Below, in pieces: positions 56,362 to 64,000 of a stretch of 64,000 bases of DNA. The stretch spans positions 3,583,137 to 3,647,136 of the forward strand of contig NC_061064.1 of NCBI RefSeq assembly GCF_021917145.1. Direction: 5' to 3'. The position numbers and the translations under genes were made by a program. This DNA comes from Hypomesus transpacificus (Eukaryota > Chordata > Actinopteri > Osmeriformes > Osmeridae). The first letter of the stretch is position 1. Each line of letters opens with the position of its first letter. The notes beneath the pieces are model-generated. The model did not search any database and had not been told where the DNA came from. It saw only the letters and a list, made by a program, of their open reading frames with translations.

Positions 56362-57944
56362 ATGACGTCCTACATAGCCCAGGGCCTGTCCCCGTCGCGT
56401 TGTGGCGGCCAGTACCCAAGCCACAGCCAGGATCCTCTAGAGTTCAGTCTCTACAGCCCCCCCACCCTGCCCAGCGCCCAGCAGAACCCCCCATCAGCCT
56501 ACGACCTGGGGGGCTACTCCGGTGGCAGCCCCCCCACCAACCCCTACCTCTGGTTCAACAGCCCAGAGCTCGCCCCTGGAAGCACCTACCTGGGAGGTGG
56601 AGGAGGCCTGGCGGGGGTCTATGGAGGAGGCTTTGTCCCCCAGCACTACAACCTGCAGAGGCCTCACCTAGGGGGCGTTGGAGGGCCTGGGGGCTGGTAC
56701 TCCATGCCCTCCCAGGAGGAGCTGATGAAGCTGGTACGACCGCCCTACTCCTACTCTGCCCTCATCGCCATGGCGATCCACGGTGCCCCTGAGAGGCGCC
56801 TGACCCTGAACCAGATCTACCTGTACGTCGCCGAAAACTTTCCCTTCTACAGCAAAAGCAAGGCAGGCTGGCAGAACTCCATAAGACACAACCTGTCACT
56901 CAACGACTGCTTCAAGAAAGTCCCCCGGAATGAAGATGACCCTGGTAAGAACACGACCATGGCTATTCTGATGGCACTTCAAATAAGTTAGACTGGATGT
57001 AACATGACAGATATTCCATCTTCCTCATGAGTATTAAAGTAATGTGTTTTAGACTTCACTTTATTATAACCATAGATTACATTGTAGACTTCCAATTTAT
57101 ATCATATGAATCAGCTGGAAAAGTTGTACAGATATGTGCTGTTACATCAAAATTGACAAACGTATTTCTCTAACAAACTCTTTTTTTCTGGTTTTCTTTA
57201 GGCAAGGGAAACTACTGGACTCTGGACCCCAACTGTAAGAAGATGTTTGACAATGGAAATTTCCGCCGTAAGAGGAGGAGAAAGTCAGACTCTCAACCGG
57301 CCGACCCTGAGTGCAGATCTTCAGGCTCTGATTCTCTGGAGTCCAGTCCCAAGACCAACCAAATCCACGAAACTTCTAGCGGCTCTGAAAGGGACCCCTC
57401 CCCCCCCTCCTCAGGCTCCAATCTCTGTCTGACCAGCTTCCTGTCCCAGATGTCAGACGTGGCGAATGTGACCAATGGCGCGGGGCCAGGGACGTTGCCT
57501 GCAGAGTCGCTCCAGCAGCGAACGTCTCCGTCCGAGGGCTACAGCTCCTCCTACTCCCCCAACGCCACTGTGCCTCAGTGGGACGTCCTCCAGCCCCCCC
57601 AGCCCTCCCTGCCCACCTACGCCTCCTACGCCTCCTCCTACTCCCCCAGCGCAACAGTGCCCCAATGGGAGGTCCTCCATCCCTCCCAGCCTGCCCTGCC
57701 ACCCTCCCCCCCTGTCTACTCAGAGAACCTTCCCTCCTCTCCCCCCCAGTACACGGGGGGCTACAGTGACTCTGAGAACCTCCCCCGCTCCCCCCCTCTC
57801 TACCCTTCCCCTCCCCCCCAGTACGCGGGGGGCTACGGTGACTCTGAGCTGTCCCTGCCACTGCTGCCCAGCCAGCTGTACTCAGCCCTGGAATCGAGTC
57901 TCAACTCCTCCCTGCTGTACCCTCGTAATGGCACTGAGGTATAG
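56362..57944 (+). CDS. foxi3: Forkhead box I transcription factor (Foxi3/Foxi1 class)
   Basis: Two coding exons, 56362-56944 and 57202-57944, join in frame to 441 residues. The forkhead DNA-binding domain covers about residues 124-220, starting [15 protein letters not shown]. It has the recognition helix [15 protein letters not shown] and the wing [11 protein letters not shown], followed by the basic FRRKRRRK. The intron splits the forkhead after DDPG, as in other FoxI genes. The N-terminal [15 protein letters not shown]...PYLWFNSP resembles fish Foxi3. FoxI factors act in the nucleus to specify skin and gill ionocytes and otic/epibranchial placodes. The tail is Pro/Ser/Tyr-rich with internal duplications. 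Its place beside lcp2 corresponds to human FOXI1-LCP2, so foxi1 versus foxi3 naming depends on a tree; the FoxI class is certain. Confidence 0.92.
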
Positions 57945-58188
57945 GCTGCTGGGGCAGTGGCAGGGTGGTGATTACCAACCAACTCAGTCTCAGCCTTGGA
58001 GACTAGTGCTTGTGTGTGTATGTGGTGTGTGTATGTGTTTGTGTCTGTTTAAATCAGTTAAGAAAACTGCACCAAACTAACTATCAAAGACTGAGTGACA
58101 AAGTTTCTCTCCTCAAAGATATGTATGTGTTGTTTCTATGTGTGTAATTGTTTTGCACATCAAGTGTCCTGTTTTTTCATTTTTATAA

Positions 58189-58194
58189 AATAAA
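58189..58194 (+). terminator. foxi3: Poly(A) signal of foxi
   Basis: AATAAA about 245 bases after the stop codon, with GT/T-rich sequence after it. Confidence 0.7.
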
Positions 58195-58544
58195 CAAATT
58201 GAAATATTATCTTTCCTGAAGTTGTTTATCACCACCAACATTTAGGTAATTAACTAAATTGGAATGAGCAGTCATAGAGCATGACTTTGAATTAGCTCAA
58301 AGTAATTCAGCTCTGAATTCTGAACCTACTCTTTATCAGCTATACAGAGACGTGAGAATAAACTGTTGATGCACGCTAAGTAAAGCATGACACATGCAAT
58401 CATGGTGATTCTGAAAGCCATGTGACGGTTCTGGGACTTTCTATCTAGATATGGTTGTCCTCACCAGCACAGTCAATCTCATTTCATCTAATGACACCAA
58501 GTACAGAGACTGTGTGTGTGTGTGTGTATATTTGGAGTGAAGGT

Positions 58545-58572
58545 GGGGGGGGGGGGGGGGGGGGGGGGGGGG
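58545..58572. repeat. Poly-G tract, 28 bases
   Basis: Uninterrupted G run next to a short GT repeat, about 600 bases past the foxi stop. Confidence 0.95.
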
Positions 58573-58698
58573 TTGAGTAGTCAGAGAGACCGTTAAAACC
58601 AAGCAAGGAAGAGAAGATGAAAAGACAGGCTTAACAGCCAAAGAAAAAAGAACAGAACTAGTTCCTCAAGGTGCCCCAAGTCCTCCAATATAGTCAAC

Positions 58699-58735
<37 letters not shown>

Positions 58736-59605
58736 ATCAGAATCAGAACAGAAATAGTATATGCCAATATACATGGGTGTTCAGTCTGTTGAAAGACCAT
58801 GTTTTATTCTATGATGTAAGACAGTCCAACACTTCACCACAGCGCACCTGTCTGTCTCACCTCCGCCCCACCTGGCTTAACCATTCTAATGCCTGTCTGT
58901 CTGTCCTGGCAACTGCAACAGCGGGCACCTCGGGCTGTTGATATTTGGCCTTACCTGGAACTGGCCATGATTCCTGCTACAGTATACTGCAGTACTATGA
59001 ATATCTCTCCACAGTCCACCTGCTGCCACACAGAACTCTGGGAAATGGCCACAAATCAGATTGAGCTGTCTTACTCAGGAGTTTATAATTTTTTTTACAT
59101 AATTCCCGACTATACATTTACAGTATGTGAAACGCCATGCCCATGTCTAGCCACAGAAATGTTTGTCTGAAGGTGGAGACAGATATAAAACTCATCCCCT
59201 GGGTCCTATCTTCCCCAGTAATTTACTGGAGAAGAGGATATAACTGTAAGTATTATTTTACAAGTAATTTTCGTAAATAAGTAAATATGAGCTTTTCCTT
59301 CAGATTCATGATAAATTGCTGACCATGTACATCAGAGGAGATTCCCACAGGACCACAGGATGACTCTGCAGATTCCTCAGGAAGAAACGGAAGCATTTGA
59401 GGTGCTGATGTGATCGTTTGTTGCCAGGCAGGCGGTTCACTTTGTGGGAACCAGTGCTCCCTATGTGTCAACTGGTATGTAGAGGAGGGAGTGAACTGAC
59501 CTGGGGTAATGTTCCCATAATTATAATATGGGGGGGGCGGGATAGGAGTTGACAGAGATGTATTTATATATTTTAGACATCTCAGGTAGATTATACTGAG
59601 GGAGA

Positions 59606-59608
<3 letters not shown>

Positions 59609-59692
<84 letters not shown>

Positions 59693-59710
59693 GGCAGAGA
59701 GAGAGAGAGA
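59609..59710. repeat. (GA)n microsatellite
   Basis: About 100 bases of GA with GGGA and GGCA interruptions. Confidence 0.95.
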
Positions 59711-60174
59711 AGGGAAAGAAGTATTTATTTTAGATCTTCCAGAGAGATCCCCGCTAAATCAGAGGTGAGAAATACAGTGATCCTCCTAAAGCAGGCCTCA
59801 GTGCAATATAATCCCTCTGTCCCTCTCTCTCTCTCTTTCAAACCCTTTCTTGCTAAATCTCTCTAACTCTCTAACTCAAGCTCCCCGTGTCTTTCTCTCT
59901 TGCTCTCTCAACTCTTGATTAACTCTTAATCTTTGTCTCAAACACACACACAGGGATGCTGTATTTATTGATAGATGTGTGTTTATTTTAGATCTCTTTT
60001 AGATCACACTTAAGGAAAGGTATGAGAGAAGGGGTTGAGAGACAGGAGCAGATGTAAAAGGAAGTGTTTACTTTAGGTCCTTTGAAGCAGTGGTGAGAAA
60101 GAGAATGATCCTCTTCAGAGTGCAAGCCTCAGTGCACTCTAATCCCTGTCCCACTCTTTCTCTTTCTTTTATTT

Positions 60175-60177
<3 letters not shown>

Positions 60178-60261
<84 letters not shown>

Positions 60262-60330
60262 TTCTCTAACTTTCTCTCTTACTATCGCTCTCTTTCTTTG
60301 ACTGTCCATCTCTCTCTCTTGCTCTCTCTT
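60178..60330. repeat. (CT)n microsatellite
   Basis: About 80 bases of pure CT (60179-60257), then interrupted CT-rich sequence up to a short CA array at 60336-60355. Confidence 0.95.
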
Positions 60331-61873
60331 TCATACACACACACACACACACACACTTCTGCCTTCATGGACCTCCAGCCTGCAGTGTTTATTGACACAA
60401 TACAGGGGCTGTAGAGACTGGAGAAACCAGGCCTGGCCATGAACAGCTGACAAAGGGCACCAACGACATGGTAAATGTGCCCTGTGTTTCTGCTCCAGTG
60501 CCCCTCCAGCAGACATGGTTGCATCTGAGGAACTCTGTTCTCCATCTGATTTGAAAGAGACGTTATTCTGAATGATCAAAGATAGCAATGCAGAGCTGCT
60601 CCACACAAAGTTGTCATCAAGGCGTCTCAGCAATGTGTTGTGTTATGATGCTCATTCACTGCTAAAGGTGATCCCCATGTGCCCCACACACACACACCCT
60701 CACCACCTGGTCATTACAGGCTCTTATCAGCCTTTATTGATACTATAGCTGCTATCAACCGATCAATCGGACTTCATACATACATTCTAACGAGAAGAGT
60801 AAGTGTGGCTGCTGTTTATGGTCACACGCCACATCAGTAGGAGTGTATTGTTGGTAAACACAGGGGCTGATGGGGGCCGAGATACAGGAGCCTCACATAC
60901 CCCCAGGCTAGAGAGACAGACGGACAGATTGGCAGCTGGACAGACATACTGACAGAGAAGGAGAAAGCCAAGTAGAGAGACAGTTTGAAAATCCAATATT
61001 TATATTTACATATTTTTTTGGGGGGGGGTTCGTACAAGTAACACCGTTGAGCTTACAGAGAACAATGACAGCGATGTTTCTATTTTATTACACTGATAGG
61101 ATGCGGAAAGAAAGTTCAGAACCTAGTTCACTCGCAGTCAAACGTGCACACAACACGCTCACATGCACAAGGATACACACGTCCACACAAGAATGCACAA
61201 ACACACCCACAAAAACTAAATTGACAGAAACTTCTGTTAAAAGTTTCAGTCCGTTGCAAGATGATCCTCCTGTGTATGTTTCGATCTGTATAAATGCAAT
61301 CAAGATTCTCCCCTGTGGTTTTTCTCTCTCCTGGTACACGATTTGGGATGTTGTCTGTATACCATCATCCCGACCATATCCAGACATTCAGACAGAACCC
61401 CTGATTTGACTTGGCTGATGTCCCACTCTGCAACCATCATGCCTCAAGTACATTTTTTTATCTCCACAGTATTTGCATATGCGTGTGTGGTAGAAATTCC
61501 CTATCATTATATCACAACTATCTTGGAATGAATTCAGAGAGAGAGATAGGGGAAAGAGGACCCAGGTGGAGTAGTTATGGCTTGGGGTGTCTGTCTGGGA
61601 GCACAGTGCCAGTAGCGACGATTAATCTTTTCTTCCATGTTTAAGATATTAGTATTATAGACTATATGAAAAAGTTAAGTGCAACCATACAGGAATGAAC
61701 AGAAAATCAATGACCCCAGAAATACACATCTCTTTAATAAAAAGGTATAAGTTACAGATCGGTCTGTGTCTGTTGTATTTCAGTGCGTCCAGAACTTTGC
61801 ATTTTAGTGGAACTTTTGTTCTGTGTTCCCAGAGAGGGAGCAGGGCCTCCGCAGCTCTGACAGACTGCTGGAC

Positions 61874-61940
61874 AGGCTGTCTCTACGGCCTCCCAGGCTG
61901 TCTGTACGGCCTCCCAATCTGTCTCCACAGCCTCCCAGGC
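61874..61940. repeat. Three copies of a 21-base tandem repeat
   Basis: The unit CAGGCTGTCTCTACGGCCTCC is repeated three times with a few changes and a partial fourth copy (CAGGCCGG). Being 21 bases, it would encode a seven-residue repeat if translated. See findings. Confidence 0.85.
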
Positions 61941-62124
61941 CGGCTCAGAAGACCTAACGAGAAAGAAAGAAAGAAAACACGGCTTGGAGATAGAAGTGAT
62001 TAATAGGGATTGAATAGAATTGACATCATATGTAAAGGTTAGAGACTGTTCCTAAAGATTGTAATTACTTTGGAGGTTTTGGAAGCGGTGAGTGTGTGTG
62101 TGTGTCTGTGTATGTGGACTATCT

Positions 62125-62125
<1 letters not shown>

Positions 62126-62160
<35 letters not shown>
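62126..62160. repeat. (GT)n microsatellite
   Basis: About 35 bases of GT. A second GT array lies at 62821-62853. Confidence 0.9.
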
Positions 62161-62163
<3 letters not shown>

Positions 62164-62820
62164 GTACCCCTGCGTGTTCCTAGAAAAAGCGACATTCAAG
62201 GTAACCGATAACGTGCCATTTCTACTAAAGGGTGTGTGTTTGTTCCAGGTCCCCGTGCTCCTGTCCCAGCACGTCCCTGCTGACACCTTGGTGGGACGTT
62301 CCAAGCATGAGCCCCTATAACGTCCTCATCTGCTCCACCACCCCTATACCCATCACCCCCATCACAAAGAGGCAAGATGACGGGACCACACAAGTGTCAG
62401 CCAACACACACACATACAGTTTGTCCCAGCAGAGACTCAGATTGTCTGAGAGGGTATTAGTCTGGCTGCAAGAATCAGATCCCAACCCATCTCCTGTCTC
62501 TCTCTGAGCCTGGGACCAGACACGCAGTCTCACAAGACTGTTAGCTCTAATCTTACCCATCTGAGTCACACGGGGAGCGAATGACTGTGAGATGTTTCCG
62601 TTGTTGACCTGCGTGACACTGGAACGCCTGAGTCGCTATACCCCTCTCTGACACGTATCTCTGTCGGATAGACATGTGCACCAAACAGTCTGTTGTGGGG
62701 TGAAGTTTGAACCCATATTCAGAGAGGCCATGCGGTCCCAAGCCCCCTGACAGCTCCTTGACACATCAGTCACATTGGTTGCTGCTGCGGCTGCCGCCGA
62801 TCAGTTAAGATGGAGAGATG

Positions 62821-62856
<36 letters not shown>

Positions 62857-64000
62857 GGGGACTGGGGTCAGAAGGAGTGTCAGCAGCATACATTTTCTGT
62901 TCAGTCAGGTGTGAAGAGCATGAGCTGACAGGAGTTTACAAACGGCGGAGGCAGTAGAGTAGACAGCAAGGCGAGGGAGAAGACAAGCCACCACAAGCCC
63001 CGTTACAGGTCCCCCTAGGGCTACCTTGCTCTTGCTAGAACAGTGACAGCCCTGTAACCTGCTACACGCGCACATACACGTAAATACAAAGAAAAGCGTA
63101 CAGAAGATAAAGATTAAACTGTGTCATGATGGATGCCCTAAGGGTCAGTTTTAACAAAAGTTTCAGTCAGTTGTTTGAGACCCCCCTATTTTACTTCACA
63201 CCTTCCTGATCCCTGTCTGTCTGTCTGTCTGTGTGTATGTGTGTGCGTGTATGTAAGTGTGTTTGTGCATGTGTGTGTGTGTGTGCAGTGTGCATTATCT
63301 TTTGAGAGAGAAGGAGATATTTGATGCTGAGCTGAGCCCCGGGCTGAGAATTATTGCTCAACAGAATGTTCAATAAATCTCTCAGTACACCTGCTCAGCC
63401 TCACCTTGTTCATCCACACACCTGTCTGATAAACCAACAGGGAAAAGGGTCTCCCCCTCTACCCCCCCCCCCCAGTCAGAGAGAGAGGGGGGGAGAGAGG
63501 GGGGGGAGAGTGGGGGGTAGACAGAGAGAGATCAGAAGTGGACTGGGTGAAGAGGAAGAGAAAGATAGACAGGTGTAGAGACTGACATATTTCAAAAGAA
63601 TAGAAAACTAAATAATAACACTTTAAACATCAAAATCAGTCACGAGAATTTGAAACTCCAATCTCCAACATGTTAGCTTAGAGGGGGAAGGCAGCAGATG
63701 CGCTGTTGACACAATAAACATCTTCATGGAAAGAGCCAAAACCTCAGGAGGTGGGACGGGGTTGGAGATAGAACATACTACAAACAGGTCAGGGGGAAGG
63801 AGCTAGGAGATGACAGAGTAGGAGACTAAGTTTGAGATAAAGCATTGGAAATACTGATTAAGAAAGACTCACACACACACACACACAATGACTGAAGGTC
63901 GTTATAAGGAGATCAGCCCTCATGGTAAACCAACAGGTTTCATGTGATCCACGCGCCATAGTGTTTACTAAAACACCACTGACGTATGCTGCTTGTTGGG

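Larger units (their letters stand above)
58200..64000. other. Repeat-rich right end without a supportable gene
   Basis: Poly-G, CA, GA, CT and GT arrays alternate with unique sequence. Open frames are short and mostly translate repeats. In human, DOCK2 and INSYN2B lie on the far side of FOXI1, so this may be intergenic or outer sequence of such a gene, but I cannot identify an exon with confidence. Confidence 0.5.

Noticed and set aside
57376-57861. Minus-strand Gly/Arg-rich frame opposite foxi exon 2
   Set aside because: Shadow of the Pro/Ser-rich FoxI tail, with no start context or splicing.
60282-60633. Minus-strand open frames with some Cys/Trp-containing sequence
   Set aside because: No recognisable family, no flanking splice pattern, and the ends run into CA/CT repeats.

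Overview
This window is vertebrate DNA and almost certainly from a ray-finned (teleost) fish. The genes are split into short exons with GT-AG introns, and the proteins are recognisable vertebrate orthologues. The gaps hold long CA, GA, GTAT, GGCA and GACA microsatellites, tRNA-derived SINEs, and a LINE tail ending in the 'ggataaaagcgtctgctaaat' type of sequence common in teleosts. Gene order mixes human 5q (HNRNPAB, EGR1, FAM53C, ZMAT2, LCP2, FOXI1) with human 4p16 relatives (CTBP1, SLBP), as I recall for zebrafish chromosome 14. The species cannot be named from sequence alone.

Layout: hnrnpab (minus, 2782-5170); a BTG3/4-class gene, best called btg4 (minus, 7106-8394); a microsatellite-rich gap; egr1 (minus, 12948-14960) with an SRE/CRE/ETS promoter up to about 15.78 kb; a repeat-rich gap with one SINE; a CtBP gene (minus, 23565-29053) with a LINE fragment in an intron; fam53c (minus, 31550-33844); slbp2 (minus, 36819-38855) divergent from zmat2 (plus, 39550-41327); an ammonium-transporter-fold gene (minus, 42165-45380) divergent from lcp2/SLP-76 (plus, 46549-53530, 22 coding exons); a FoxI gene (plus, 56362-57944); then about 5.8 kb with no supportable gene. 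I rebuilt the exons by hand. In every multi-exon gene the splice phases close exactly, which is strong support for the models.

The genes are not one pathway. btg4 and slbp2 are typical oocyte or maternal genes, and both carry a CPE-like element ahead of the poly(A) signal. egr1 is an immediate-early transcription factor, and CtBP is an NAD-sensing corepressor. lcp2 is the haematopoietic signalling adaptor, and FoxI factors specify ionocytes and placodes. The lcp2-foxi adjacency matches human 5q35.

The most unusual item is the ammonium-transporter-like gene at 42-45 kb. It keeps the Amt fold landmarks, but both pore histidines are replaced by aromatic residues (Phe162, Tyr318). Other notable points are a tandemly duplicated proline-rich exon in lcp2, internal duplications in the FoxI tail, a SINE family sharing its 3' end with a nearby LINE, and a near-perfect 107-bp foldback in an lcp2 intron.
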